DNA of 64,000 nucleotides from Clostridiales bacterium (GCA_015056255.1 SVGP01000009.1:1-64000); one strand, 5' to 3'. Positions 38,926 through 49,221 are shown, numbered from the stretch's first letter. Made by a program: numbers and translations. The notes: generated by a model from the sequence alone, not told the origin.

Positions 38926-41900
38926 CTATTTACTCCAAAATATCTTTGCAGCATCGTTGGGACTCACAACATAGTCCGGCCCAACAATTTTTATTTTTCC
39001 TATTTGAGCTGAAGAAAATTTGTAGTAATATCCTATATGTCTTCCGCCTCCAGGGTGATAAGCTACCATTTTATCTCCTTTGTTATACTTCCAACCAGTA
39101 CCCTTGGAACCATATGTTCCCTCTTTCCATCCCTCTCCCAATAACTCTCCTACCTCAGCTTTCGTTTTTCCAACAATGCTTTGTGGATCGTTAACAAACT
39201 CGTCAAATGCATTAATATTAGTGCTTTGCTGACCGGTGGTTACATTTGAGTAACTGGCATTACGATTGTAGTCGCTGTTTTGCCATTCCCAATCATATGC
39301 TCGTACTTTTTGCAAAGTGTAATACGAAGAATTGATACCGAATCCCCCGATTGATACACTTCCACCATCAAACCTCAGGACATCATCCGTTAAAAGATTT
39401 CCATCTGCATCAAAAATTTCAACAGAAGCGGTCCCCGTAACATCTTTTCTGCGCACGGGATTGTTCCGGCAATAAGCATGCATATTATTGCCTAGAATTC
39501 TCTGCCCAGTAGATACTAGAGAATCTGCATTGATAAAGCGACTGATCTCAGGATTGTAATAACGGCTGGATAAATAGTATAGCTCAGTCTCTTTATCCCA
39601 AACATACCCACGATAACGGAATGGATTATCAAATGCAAGGGGATCACTGGTAAGGCTTGCGCTATAGATAGAGACTGCGTCACCCCATGCGTCGTACTTG
39701 TATTCCACGACAAGATTACCCGTTGCATCGAGGATGCCCACGATGTCGCCCTGTAGGTTCTTGACGTAGGTATACTTTACACTGTTGTAGATTACGGTTG
39801 CGGGTCTGCCGGAGGCATCGTAGGTGAAGTAATACGTGTCCGTATTCTTCTTCATAGCTACTACATGCTTCCCCTTCAGGATGTAGTCGGTCGTTTCGAT
39901 TACTGCGCCGTTGACCTTCTTTACCTTCTGGGTACGGATACCTTCGGAATTGTACTTGAACTCCATTGTCACGCCGGTTGCGGCATTGTGCATGGATTTG
40001 AGCTGTCGGCCTTTTTCCCATACATACGTCCACTTGATGTCGCCCGTGAGATTGCCGATGGCGTCGTACGTAAGCTCGTCGTTGCAGAAGTGGGTGAGCT
40101 TGTCCTTCCAGTTTGCATCCGTATAGCCGTAGATCAGATTCTGTCTGAGCTCGGTGGGTTGTGCGGCGGTGGAGAAGACATACGCCTGCTTGCTCAGGAT
40201 GTTTCCGCCCCGGTCGTAGGTGAAGAGCCACGTAGTGCCGTTGTCGCTGTCCGCTGCCGGGTCGCCGGGATCGTTGACGCGCGTCAGCTGACCGAGTTCG
40301 TCATACTCGTAGGTAACGGTTACGCCGTTTCGGGTTTCGCTGGTGATGTTGCCGCGGCTGTCGTAGGTGTAGGCGAAGTTCATTTGGTTTGCGCCTGTGC
40401 CCTGCGTGATCGTGGAAATCAAGGGCGTGGTGGCGTTTGCGCCGTAGCTTGCCGTATCGCCTGCGAGATAGCCGTAGGTGGTGGAATACGGCACTCCGTT
40501 GGTGACGGTTCGGTTGGTGATGCGGTTCAGAAGATCGTAGGTGTAATTGATCTTGTGCGTATCGGAATCGTCGAACTTGACTTCCGTCACGCGGTTGTCC
40601 GCGTCGTAGGTGTATTCGGTCTTGTGCGTAGAATCGGGCAGAACGTCGATGAATTCCTTTACGCGGTTCTTGCCGTCGTAATTCAGCACGCTCTTATGGA
40701 CGAGATTTCCATTAGCGTCTCTCGTAACGGATTCGCTCGGGCGGTCGGCAAGGTCGCTGGTTACGCGCGTTTCCGTCATCAGGACATTGTCCTTAATGAC
40801 GCTGGCGATGCCTCTTGCGTCGTAGGCGAATTCGTACTTCGGAGTGGTGGTGGTTTCACCGGGCTCGTCCACATAGATGGCGGTGGTTCTTCCGAAATCG
40901 TCATATTCGTAGCGAACCTTTGCATCGTTTCCGAAATGCATTTCCTCAAGCAGTCCTCTTCTGTCGTTGGAATATACGTTTTCGGAAAGCGTGGCGTTTC
41001 CTACCTTGACCTTTTTCTTTCTGCCCAGCGCGTCGTATTCGAAATTGTATTCTACGTCGCAGTCGTTGCCGACTGTGTTATGGGAAATTTTGGTCAGTCG
41101 GTCGTTTTCGTATTCGTACTCGTTCTTATACTGAATCTTGCTGTCGGGATCGTTGGGCGTTGTCGGGTCAGGCTTTTCAAACAATACAGCGGTTACGCGG
41201 TTGGAATTGTCGTATTCGTAATGAATGCTGTTTCCCGCGGGATCGGTGACGGCTTCAACTCTTCCGTTGCTGTCAAGGATGTTCTCGACAACATTTCCGC
41301 GCGCGTCAAACTGTTTATGGGCATAGTTGCCATTTCCGGTGTACTCCGTGGTTGTTTTTATAAACGACGCGTCCGCAGCCGGCTGAACGATATTGGATGT
41401 ACTGTTTCCGTATGGGTCGTACTCAGTCGCGCTCTTTACGCCCATCGGGGTTTCGGAGGTCAGCGGCAGGTGGCGCTTTTTATCTGCTTCCTCCGTTCCG
41501 TAGGTGAAGGCATATTTTTCCGTGGATGCGCTTCCGGGCTGGACGTAGCTTAAAAGGTTATTGAAATCGTCGTACTCCGCATGGCTCTGCTGGTTCGATA
41601 CATCCCTTACGCTTACTACGTTTCCGTTTTCGTCGTAGGTGTAGCTCGTGCCGTAGAGGTCTTTGTACAGGTATATGTGCGAGAACATGCAGGTTTTGTT
41701 GTTCTGCGGATAGCACACCGAGATTTCAAGCTGCGAATAGGCAACCGGCGCAACAACCGTGCCCGTCACATGCTGCCAGCCTTCCTTTTCCGTGGTGAAG
41801 TACAGGTATGTTGCGCCGTCCCACTGCGCGTCGGCGGTTCTTAAGAACCTGACGCGAATGGAGGGCCTTGAAAGCGTGTAGCCCGACTGTACGCTGTGGC

Positions 41901-44900
41901 TCATCGCCCAGCCGCCAAGCACAAACACGTCGTCCTTCTGGCCGCCCGCAACCACGATCTGCGACATATGGATGTTGGAAACCGCCGGGAAGGAATACAG
42001 CCGAAGCGCGTTGCCCTCGACGTTTGCGGGCATGTGGTTTTGATTTTTATCAAATACCACGCCGGTATCCATGTTCAGAACAAGGCTGTTGTCAAGGCCG
42101 TATCCGAGCGTCGTCCAGTTTTCGGGGAAATAGCGCGCTCCGGCGGAGCAGGCGTTGTTCACCTTTGTGACGGAGAAGTCGCCGTTTACGAGCAGGTTGA
42201 ACATGTTGGCAATTTCGCCGGATTCAACCTGCGGCGCGGTGAAATAAACCGTGCCGACGGATGCGTCGCAGACAATGGAAACCGTTACGGAGGACGGGGT
42301 CAGCGAATCGAGATTTTCCGCACGGGTGAAGGGGAAGGTGACATACACGCGCTCCCAGCCGCTGGCATAGGTGTTCATTTCGCGGGCGGAGGTGGTGTTC
42401 ACAACGCCGTCGCTTTCATAAACGCTGGTTCCGTCCGTCACGCGCAAAAACGCGCCCTTTTTGCCGTCGGCAACGGTAAGACCCGAGGTTTTGACGTATG
42501 CGGAGAAGGTGTATTTTCCGCTTGCAAACAGCTTTGCCTGAGAGGTCGAACGAAGCTCGCCCGCGCCCCGTTTGACCATCTTCGCGCTGCGCACGGACAG
42601 ACAGCGGACGGTGGTGTCGGTGGCATAGCTGTCGGAGGCGTATTCCTTCGTCTGCGTCCAGCCGGAGGTGAAATCGCTGTTCACCAGGCGATTGATTACC
42701 GCGCGGCGGGTTCTGCCCTGAGCGCTGGGCGCGTTTTCGATACCCGAGTCATATTTAGTACCATGAGTGTACCACATCTCGTCGTTCGTGTCTACCACAT
42801 TTCCCGAAGAATTGAAGTGATAAGTAATATTTTTTCCGTCTGTTTCATTTTCCATGATGGTAACGTCGGTGCGCATGTGTCCATAGGCAAACTTTTTCTT
42901 TGTGCCTTTGACATTGCCATTTTTGAACTCGACGTCCTTTACGCGGCGGGACTGCAGGGTGTAGTTATTGATGAGGGCGGAATTGAGCGTTTCATAGGTG
43001 AGCGCAAGCTCGCAGCCGTCAAAGTTTTTCATACCCGTGAGCATGGAGCCTTCGTAGGTGTATTCGGAGTAATTGATGACGTTGTTTTCCGCAGGCAGAT
43101 CGCTATAAATTACTCTTGAAAGATTGTAGCCGCCGTCTGCAGCCGCGTATTCATATTGTACAAGAGGACAGCCGGGCGCCTGAATGGAGGAAAGAAGGCC
43201 GTTTGCATTATAGGCGAGAACGGTTAATCTTCCTCTGGTGTTTTCGGTCTCATTGCGCATTCCGTCTTCCGCTTCGATCAGTTTTCCGCTTTCATTGTAA
43301 GTAAGTGTCATGGTATTGCCGTGCGCATCGGTGATGGATTTGAGGCGGAAGGCTTCTCCCGCGTCTTCAAAGCGCATAACGGTGTCGCCCTTGTCGGTGA
43401 TGGTGATTTCGCTTTCTCCATTATTTTCAATAACGGACAGCTTCAGCTGCATGCCCTCGCAGTCGGAATAGGGCGCTTCGCCGGATTTTTCAAAGAAGTG
43501 ATCCGTGCCCTCGCCGTCCTGCCAGACATAATAGACCGTGGAAGCAACGGTTTCCTCGCGCACTGTCTGATGAAGCGACGTGCGCCAGCCAAGACCGCAG
43601 CCGAAATCGTCAGACAGGGATTGGCAGGAATTGTACACATGCTTGACCGATACAGGCATGCGCGAACCAACAGTTGCGGTATCGGCATGATGAACGACGA
43701 GGTTTCCGTTGAAAAGGTCGATGTTTGCGCTTCCGGCGCGTCCACAGGAGAGCGTTTCATACGTCCACCAACCCTTTACGCCTGCGTGGGACAGGTAGTT
43801 GATTACCATAAACGGGGCGCGACCGGAAACTGAGGAAGAATAGAAAGTAACATAATCGAGGGTGGCGAGACCCAGCGGTCTTCGAAGCGCAACGCCGAAA
43901 CAGCGGGAGTTTCCTTCTTCGTCCGGCAGATACCATTTGTTGTACAGGTCGGTGATGTTGAATTTGGCATACTGAACATTGGTGGACGGAATGAAGGAAA
44001 TCAGCTCATCGTCAATAATCAGTTTATCCTCCGGGTCGATTCCGCTGTCGTCCTCCATGTGGTTCCATGTAACTTCATCAACGTTCCAGTCGCTTTTGAT
44101 CTCGTATGCGCCCACATATTCAACAGCATCCTCGTCTATATCGCCTTTTGAATCTATGATTCCCTGGCCTCCGCTGATTTCCATATTCAATTCAGCGGAC
44201 AGAATGGTATCGGAGGCATTTTTGTTCATGAGCTTATCGAAATGAACAAGCGTGATGTAGTTTGCTGAAGCCTCTCCGGAGCTTAGGCCGGAGGCATTGT
44301 GAAGCGCCCCAGCGTAATTTGCAGACTTATTGCGGTCTGTAATCTGCGTGGTGGAAATGCTGCTGTTCGTGCCGGTAAATGACACGCGCGGATCGATGGT
44401 GACGGGGAAGGAAGCTGCGTTAAGATTAGCCTCGTCGATCTCATAGCGAAGAAAGACGCCGGAATCCGACGCAGACAGCGATACACGGGTGGGAATAAGG
44501 GACATGCTTGCGTCGTAGGTGAAAGGAGCGTTGATGGTGAGCATTTTTTCTCCGCCCTTGAATACGGAAACGCTCTCATCGGCATTCTTAATGTATTCAA
44601 ATCCCACGGGAAGGGAAACAACGGCATAGCGGACAGCCTCCGCGTTTTCCAAAATGATGTCTTCCTTCATGCCCAGCTCGTCCACAGACAAACGCACAGA
44701 CATGCCGGGGAACAGGGATTCGTAGAGAACATCATCGCGCAGACGATCCATTACCTTCATGCGGCGGGAAAGTTCGGTGTCAAATGCGCGGCGCAGCGTT
44801 TTTTGCGTATGTGCAGGTCTGGAAATATTCGCGCCGGGGTACGCCCAACCAAATTCCGTATTGCCGATTTCAACCGATGCAAGACTTCCGGAATCGGGCG

Positions 44901-45159
44901 TTTCAGAAAAGCGTGCGCGGAATAAACCGGCCTTGTTTTCAAAAAAGCGGCGGCCTTTAGCATCCGTTTTTTCAACCAGACGATTGTCAATTTCATCCCA
45001 CGCGCCGGTCTTTGCATTTTTAAAATGCACGGGAGACGAAAAAATTACCGCCTGTCTGCGACCCTGTCCAAGATCAAAGTGTTTCTCGTTTGCCGTTCTC
45101 AGGGCAACGATTTCTCTGCCGGTAAAGGTATCAAAAGTGGTACTGTTATGAGTTTTCAT
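38926..45159 (-). CDS. RHS-repeat polymorphic toxin with C-terminal toxin domain
   Basis: The 2077-residue protein has an N-terminal domain with a DNRLRE-like segment (ANYITLVHFDKLMNKNASD), carbohydrate-binding-like jelly rolls, then many RHS/YD repeats (YEYDNSNRVTAV, YEYDDFGRTTAI and so on) and the RHS core with FRYRGYVWDKETELYYLSSR followed by YYNPEISRFINADS. After DVTG the last 168 residues are the variable toxin, with WKYNKGDKMVAYHPGGGRHI and a conserved His/Arg; its family was not recognised but the look is that of a nuclease or ribonuclease fold. No signal peptide or lipobox is visible. I chose the ATG at 45159, which has AAAGGAGG ten bases upstream. It delivers toxin to rivals by cell contact, by analogy. 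Confidence 0.93.
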   Translation of the reverse strand: MKTHNSTTFDTFTGREIVALRTANEKHFDLGQGRRQAVIFSSPVHFKNAKTGAWDEIDNRLVEKTDAKGRRFFENKAGLFRARFSETPDSGSLASVEIGNTEFGWAYPGANISRPAHTQKTLRRAFDTELSRRMKVMDRLRDDVLYESLFPGMSVRLSVDELGMKEDIILENAEAVRYAVVSLPVGFEYIKNADESVSVFKGGEKMLTINAPFTYDASMSLIPTRVSLSASDSGVFLRYEIDEANLNAASFPVTIDPRVSFTGTNSSISTTQITDRNKSANYAGALHNASGLSSGEASANYITLVHFDKLMNKNASDTILSAELNMEISGGQGIIDSKGDIDEDAVEYVGAYEIKSDWNVDEVTWNHMEDDSGIDPEDKLIIDDELISFIPSTNVQYAKFNITDLYNKWYLPDEEGNSRCFGVALRRPLGLATLDYVTFYSSSVSGRAPFMVINYLSHAGVKGWWTYETLSCGRAGSANIDLFNGNLVVHHADTATVGSRMPVSVKHVYNSCQSLSDDFGCGLGWRTSLHQTVREETVASTVYYVWQDGEGTDHFFEKSGEAPYSDCEGMQLKLSVIENNGESEITITDKGDTVMRFEDAGEAFRLKSITDAHGNTMTLTYNESGKLIEAEDGMRNETENTRGRLTVLAYNANGLLSSIQAPGCPLVQYEYAAADGGYNLSRVIYSDLPAENNVINYSEYTYEGSMLTGMKNFDGCELALTYETLNSALINNYTLQSRRVKDVEFKNGNVKGTKKKFAYGHMRTDVTIMENETDGKNITYHFNSSGNVVDTNDEMWYTHGTKYDSGIENAPSAQGRTRRAVINRLVNSDFTSGWTQTKEYASDSYATDTTVRCLSVRSAKMVKRGAGELRSTSQAKLFASGKYTFSAYVKTSGLTVADGKKGAFLRVTDGTSVYESDGVVNTTSAREMNTYASGWERVYVTFPFTRAENLDSLTPSSVTVSIVCDASVGTVYFTAPQVESGEIANMFNLLVNGDFSVTKVNNACSAGARYFPENWTTLGYGLDNSLVLNMDTGVVFDKNQNHMPANVEGNALRLYSFPAVSNIHMSQIVVAGGQKDDVFVLGGWAMSHSVQSGYTLSRPSIRVRFLRTADAQWDGATYLYFTTEKEGWQHVTGTVVAPVAYSQLEISVCYPQNNKTCMFSHIYLYKDLYGTSYTYDENGNVVSVRDVSNQQSHAEYDDFNNLLSYVQPGSASTEKYAFTYGTEEADKKRHLPLTSETPMGVKSATEYDPYGNSTSNIVQPAADASFIKTTTEYTGNGNYAHKQFDARGNVVENILDSNGRVEAVTDPAGNSIHYEYDNSNRVTAVLFEKPDPTTPNDPDSKIQYKNEYEYENDRLTKISHNTVGNDCDVEYNFEYDALGRKKKVKVGNATLSENVYSNDRRGLLEEMHFGNDAKVRYEYDDFGRTTAIYVDEPGETTTTPKYEFAYDARGIASVIKDNVLMTETRVTSDLADRPSESVTRDANGNLVHKSVLNYDGKNRVKEFIDVLPDSTHKTEYTYDADNRVTEVKFDDSDTHKINYTYDLLNRITNRTVTNGVPYSTTYGYLAGDTASYGANATTPLISTITQGTGANQMNFAYTYDSRGNITSETRNGVTVTYEYDELGQLTRVNDPGDPAADSDNGTTWLFTYDRGGNILSKQAYVFSTAAQPTELRQNLIYGYTDANWKDKLTHFCNDELTYDAIGNLTGDIKWTYVWEKGRQLKSMHNAATGVTMEFKYNSEGIRTQKVKKVNGAVIETTDYILKGKHVVAMKKNTDTYYFTYDASGRPATVIYNSVKYTYVKNLQGDIVGILDATGNLVVEYKYDAWGDAVSIYSASLTSDPLAFDNPFRYRGYVWDKETELYYLSSRYYNPEISRFINADSLVSTGQRILGNNMHAYCRNNPVRRKDVTGTASVEIFDADGNLLTDDVLRFDGGSVSIGGFGINSSYYTLQKVRAYDWEWQNSDYNRNASYSNVTTGQQSTNINAFDEFVNDPQSIVGKTKAEVGELLGEGWKEGTYGSKGTGWKYNKGDKMVAYHPGGGRHIGYYYKFSSAQIGKIKIVGPDYVVSPNDAAKIFWSK

Positions 45160-45384
45160 ATTCAGAAAACCTCCTTTCTGTATTAGCACCACTATTGATG
45201 TATGAAACTCCTATGTAGATTATGCACTAAAAGAACACATTTTTGCAGAAAAATGCGAATATTATCTATTTTTTTGCTGGTAAAGGAGTAAATAGAAGAA
45301 ATTCTAACTAGTATTATTCATGATTTACGAGAGGCATTAAACCTCTTCTTTTCGATTGAACACAAAAAAATACAAAAAATTCGA

Positions 45385-45413
45385 TTTACTACTTTGTGAT
45401 ATTGTTGTATAAT
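45385..45413 (+). promoter_or_regulatory. Promoter of the F420-ligase-like gene
   Basis: TTTACT, 17 bases, TATAAT, ending 58 bases before the ATG. The rest of the 310-base divergent gap upstream of the RHS gene is AT-rich with no clear feature beyond the RHS ribosome site. Confidence 0.7.
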
Positions 45414-45471
45414 AGATAAGTGGTGCAAAAAAGATGCACCGCGCATACTTTGCTTTTTAGGAGTCTTCTTT

Positions 45472-46665
45472 ATGAGCAGAATGGTTGGTACCGTATCCAT
45501 GGGTCTGCGCGCTCCCATCATCCGCGAGGGCGACGACCTTGCAAAGATTGTGGTTGATTCCGTACTGGGCGCGGTCAAAACGGGCGAGCTTACGCCCCGG
45601 GACAGAGATGTTGCCTGCATGACCGAGGCCATTGTTGCGCGCGCGCAGGGCAACTATGCAAGCGTGGACGACATTGCTTTTGACGTACGCGAAAAGCTTG
45701 GCGGGGAAGACGTCGGCGTTATTTTCCCGATTCTCAGCCGCAACCGCTTTGCCATCTGCCTGCGCGGCATTGCCAAGGGCGCAAAGAAGATTTATTTAAT
45801 GCTCTCCTATCCGTCGGACGAGGTGGGCAATCATCTGGTAGATCTGGATCTTCTGGACGAAAAGGGCGTGAACCCCTATTCGGACGTACTGAGCCTTGAA
45901 AAATACAGAGAGCTGTTCGGCTACATCAAGCATCCCTTCACGGGCGTTGACTATGTTGAGTATTATTCCGAGCTCATCAAGGAATGCGGTGCTGAGGTCG
46001 AAGTGATCTTTGCAAACGATCCCCGCGCGATTTTAAAATACACCAAAAATGTTTTGAACTGCGACATTCACACCCGTGCGCGCACCAAGCGCCTTTTAAA
46101 AGCCGCCGGCGCCGAGCGCGTTTTCGGCCTTGACGAGATTCTCAATGCGCCCGTGAACGGAAGCGGCTACAACGCCCGTTACGGCCTTTTGGGTTCCAAC
46201 AAGTCCACCGAGGACAAGGTAAAGCTTTTCCCGCGCGAATGTCAGGATCTGGTAGAGGAGATTCAGGATCGGCTCTTCAAGGAAACCGGCAAGCACATCG
46301 AGGTCATGGTATACGGCGACGGCGCGTTCAAGGATCCGATCGGCAAAATCTGGGAGCTGGCCGACCCGGTCGTGTCTCCGGCCTATACCAAGGGCCTTGA
46401 AGGAACGCCGAATGAACTTAAGCTTAAGTATCTGGCGGACAACAATTTTGCCGCCCTGTCCGGCGAAGAGCTCAGAAACGCCATCAAAAACGAGATCCAG
46501 AAAAAGGACGGAAGCTTAGTTGGCAACATGGCAGCCCAAGGCACGACGCCCAGAAGACTGACCGACTTAATCGGCTCTCTTTGCGATCTCACCAGCGGCT
46601 CCGGCGACAAGGGCACGCCCATCGTTTACATCCAGGGCTATTTCGACAATTATACAAACGACTGA
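45472..46665 (+). CDS. Coenzyme F420-0:L-glutamate ligase-like protein
   Basis: The 397-residue protein belongs to the F420 ligase (CofE) superfamily: a RMVGTVSMGLRAPIIREGDDLAK start, TPRDRDVACMTEAIVARAQG, FPILSRNRFAICLRGI and VMVYGDGAFKDPIGKIWE. CofE adds glutamates to the F420 side chain in methanogens and actinobacteria, but many Clostridia carry this longer relative without other F420 genes, so the real substrate is open. It has its own promoter and is followed by a terminator. The homology shows best in the first 240 residues, whereas the C-terminal part has the GTTPRRLTDLIGSL pattern. Confidence 0.8.
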   Translation: MSRMVGTVSMGLRAPIIREGDDLAKIVVDSVLGAVKTGELTPRDRDVACMTEAIVARAQGNYASVDDIAFDVREKLGGEDVGVIFPILSRNRFAICLRGIAKGAKKIYLMLSYPSDEVGNHLVDLDLLDEKGVNPYSDVLSLEKYRELFGYIKHPFTGVDYVEYYSELIKECGAEVEVIFANDPRAILKYTKNVLNCDIHTRARTKRLLKAAGAERVFGLDEILNAPVNGSGYNARYGLLGSNKSTEDKVKLFPRECQDLVEEIQDRLFKETGKHIEVMVYGDGAFKDPIGKIWELADPVVSPAYTKGLEGTPNELKLKYLADNNFAALSGEELRNAIKNEIQKKDGSLVGNMAAQGTTPRRLTDLIGSLCDLTSGSGDKGTPIVYIQGYFDNYTND

Positions 46666-46673
46666 TGAAAACA

Positions 46674-46708
46674 AAATCCGCTTCCGAATTTTTCGAAGCG
46701 GATTTTTT
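46674..46708 (+). terminator. Terminator of the F420-ligase-like gene
   Basis: AAATCCGCTTC and GAAGCGGATTT with a 10-base loop, followed by TTT. This hairpin also explains why the upstream in-frame start of the next gene is not used. Confidence 0.8.
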
Positions 46709-46740
46709 GACCCCGTTTGAAGTGCAAGGAGAAGAAAACA

Positions 46741-47606
46741 TGGAATTTATTTCAAAAACGCTCATCGAAAAAGGCTGGTCGGGCGACAAAAAATACATGG
46801 CCGTTACCCATGCTGGAGAAAAATATCTCTACCGCGTGTCGGACGAAAATACCTATGAAGGCAAAAAGACGGAATTTGAGATGATGAAAAAGCTTTCCGC
46901 CCTCGATATTCCCATGTGCCTTCCCGTGGAATTCGGAAAAAACGAGGACGGCGTTTATTCCGTTCAGACATGGATCGAGGGCGGGGACGCAGAGGAAATG
47001 ATGCCCGCGTTTTCGGAAGATAAGCAGTATGCATACGGCTTCCAAAGCGGAGAAATCTTAAGGAAAATCCATTCCATCCCAGCGCCCCAAACGCAGGAAA
47101 ATTGGGAAACGCGGTTTAACCGCAAGATGGATCGGAAAATCGCCGGTTATCTTGCCTGTCCCATCAAAGCCGAGGGCGGGGAAAGATTCATCGAATATAT
47201 AAGCAGCCACCGCCATCTTCTCAAAAACCGCCCGCAGACCTTTCAGCACGGCGATTATCACATTGGAAACATGATGATCGGAAACGACGGAAAGCTTTTC
47301 GTCATCGACTTTAACCGCTTCGATTTCGGAGACCCCTGGGAGGAATTCAACCGCATCGTGTGGTGCGCCCAGAAAGCGCCCGCGTTTGCGCGCGGCATGC
47401 TGGACGGCTATTTTGAAGGAAATGTGCCGGATGTGTTTTTTGAAACGCTGGCTTTGTATATTTCCTCAAACGCCCTGTCCTCGGTCTACTGGGCGGTACC
47501 CTTCGGGGAAAAAGAAATTTCCGTCATGCTGGATCAGGTCAAGGACATCCTTTCGTGGTACGACAATATGAATACGCCTGTTCCCTCATGGTATAAAAAG
47601 GCATAA
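46741..47606 (+). CDS. Aminoglycoside phosphotransferase-fold kinase
   Basis: The 288-residue protein has the APH/choline kinase fold: ATP-loop segment near KYLYRVSDE, catalytic loop FQHGDYHIGNMMIG (Asp and His of the Brenner motif) and the metal-binding IDFNRFDFGDPW. Substrates of this superfamily include aminoglycosides, choline, fructosamines and macrolides; the sequence does not decide between them. I chose the ATG at 46741, after AAGGAG, because the extended frame lies in the terminator. It is probably a single-gene unit. Confidence 0.85.
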
Positions 47607-47611
47607 ATATA

Positions 47612-47640
47612 TTGCCTGGACTGTTGAAATATAGTATAAT
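47612..47640 (+). promoter_or_regulatory. Promoter of the flotillin-like gene
   Basis: TTGCCT, 17 bases, TATAAT, starting just after the phosphotransferase stop and about 70 bases upstream of the flotillin ATG. Confidence 0.65.
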
Positions 47641-47711
47641 ATAATTAAGCGCAATGAAGGAAGATTTTTTCCTGAATCAGCGTATGTTTACGAAAGAAAA
47701 GGGGGAATTTC

Positions 47712-49151
47712 ATGGAAATTTTGATTGTTGTCGGCGCAATTGTTGTACTGATTCTTTTGGTTCTCGTTGCGGGCTATGTCAAAGCGCCGCCGGACACGGC
47801 CTATCTGATTTCCGGCTTCAGAAAGCCCCGCATTCTGATCGGCAAAGCGGGCATCCGCATCCCGTTCCTGGAGAGAATGGATAAATTGTCCTTGAAAATG
47901 TTCTCGGTCGACGTTAAAACCACCGATTACGTGCCCAACGCCGAATACATCAACGTAAAGGTGGACGCGACGGTCAAAATCCGAATCGGCCAGAGCGAAA
48001 ACATGATGACCCTCGCCTCGAAGTTCTTCTTAAACGAAGGCGAAAACATGATCATCAGCCGCGTGCAGGACACCCTTGAGGGCAATATGCGCGAAATCGT
48101 GGGGCAAATGCGCCTTGAAGAAATGGTCACAGACCGCAAGGCCTTTGGCGAGCGCGTGCAGGAAAACGCCATTCCCGACCTTGAAAAAATGGGCCTTGAA
48201 ATGATCTCGTTCAACGTTCAGTCGTTCTCCGATCAGAACAACGTGATCGACGACCTCGGTATCGACAACATTTCCCAGATCAAAAAGGGCGCGGCAGTCG
48301 CCAAGGCGCAGGCCGACCGCGACATCGCCATTGCGCAGGCGCAGGCCGCCAAGGAAGCCAACGACGCGAAGGTGCAAAGCGAAATGGAAATCGCCGAAAA
48401 GCAGAACGCGCTGGCCATCCGTCAGGCGGAGCTTAAGCAGGTGAGCGACGTGAAAAAGGCAGAGGCCGACGCCGCCTACTCCATCCAGCAGCATGAGCAG
48501 AGAAAGACCATCGAAATCACATCCGCCAACGCGGACATCGCAAGAGCCGAGCGAAATGCCGAGCTCAAGGCCAAGGAAGTTCAGGTTGCAAAACAGACGC
48601 TGGACGCGGAAATCCGCGCCAAGGCCGATGCGGAACGCTACCGTCAGGAGCAGATCGCGCAGGCAGAACTTTTCAAGCGCCAGAAGGAAGCCGAAGCCAA
48701 GAGGTATGAGCAGGAGCAGGAAGCCTACGCCGCTATGAAGATCGCCGAAGCCCAGAAGTTCGCAAGAGAGCAGGAGGCCGAAGGTATTCAGGCCGTGGGT
48801 CAGGCGGAAGCCGAAGCCATCCGCGCCAAGGCGCTGGCGGAAGCCGCCGGTATCGACAAGAAGGCCGAGGCCATGAAAAAATACGGCGAGGCTGCCGTCG
48901 TCGAAATGGTCATGGCAGCGCTGCCTGAGATTGCAAAGAACGTAGCCGAGCCCTTAAGCAAGGTCGACAAGATCACCATGTACGGCGAGGGCAACAGCGC
49001 GAAGCTGATTCAGGACATCATTAACGGCACCACGCAGGTCACCGAAGGTATCACGCAGGGCGTGGGCATCGATATAAAGAGCCTGCTTCTGGGCGCGTTC
49101 GGTCAGAAGGCCATTGCAAGCGCTAAGGAAAGCAGCGCTGATAACGATTAA
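47712..49151 (+). CDS. Flotillin-like SPFH-domain membrane protein
   Basis: The 479-residue protein has an N-terminal membrane hairpin (ILIVVGAIVVLILLVLVAGYV), an SPFH domain around residues 30-190 (FSVDVKTTDYVPNAEYINVKV and SENMMTLASKFFLNE), and a long coiled-coil with repeated EAEA/KAEA heptads over residues 200-400. Flotillins organise membrane microdomains and protein complexes. The length is like FloT. It stands alone with its own promoter and terminator, with no NfeD-like partner next to it. The C-terminal 80 residues include TMYGEGNSAKLIQDIINGT, as in other bacterial flotillins. Confidence 0.93.
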   Translation: MEILIVVGAIVVLILLVLVAGYVKAPPDTAYLISGFRKPRILIGKAGIRIPFLERMDKLSLKMFSVDVKTTDYVPNAEYINVKVDATVKIRIGQSENMMTLASKFFLNEGENMIISRVQDTLEGNMREIVGQMRLEEMVTDRKAFGERVQENAIPDLEKMGLEMISFNVQSFSDQNNVIDDLGIDNISQIKKGAAVAKAQADRDIAIAQAQAAKEANDAKVQSEMEIAEKQNALAIRQAELKQVSDVKKAEADAAYSIQQHEQRKTIEITSANADIARAERNAELKAKEVQVAKQTLDAEIRAKADAERYRQEQIAQAELFKRQKEAEAKRYEQEQEAYAAMKIAEAQKFAREQEAEGIQAVGQAEAEAIRAKALAEAAGIDKKAEAMKKYGEAAVVEMVMAALPEIAKNVAEPLSKVDKITMYGEGNSAKLIQDIINGTTQVTEGITQGVGIDIKSLLLGAFGQKAIASAKESSADND

Positions 49152-49158
49152 CCTTTAT

Positions 49159-49193
49159 GAAAAAACCGGGGCATGACTGCTCCGGTTTTTTTC
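49159..49193 (+). terminator. Terminator of the flotillin-like gene
   Basis: AAAAACCGG and CCGGTTTTT pair with a small internal mismatch and are followed by TT. Confidence 0.8.
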
Positions 49194-49198
49194 AGCGT

Positions 49199-49221
49199 AG
49201 GGCGGGGGCTTGCTCCCGCCG
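49199..49221. repeat. Short palindromic intergenic repeat, copy 2
   Basis: Identical over 23 bases to the copy at 17899-17921 and placed right after the terminator. Confidence 0.7.

Noticed and set aside
39865-41553. A 562-codon plus-strand frame inside the RHS gene
   Set aside because: It is the reverse of the repetitive RHS coding sequence, has no ribosome site and gives a Val/Gly-rich protein without domains.
46665-46740. Upstream start for the phosphotransferase gene
   Set aside because: The extra codons are the terminator hairpin of the preceding gene; AAGGAG supports the ATG at 46741.
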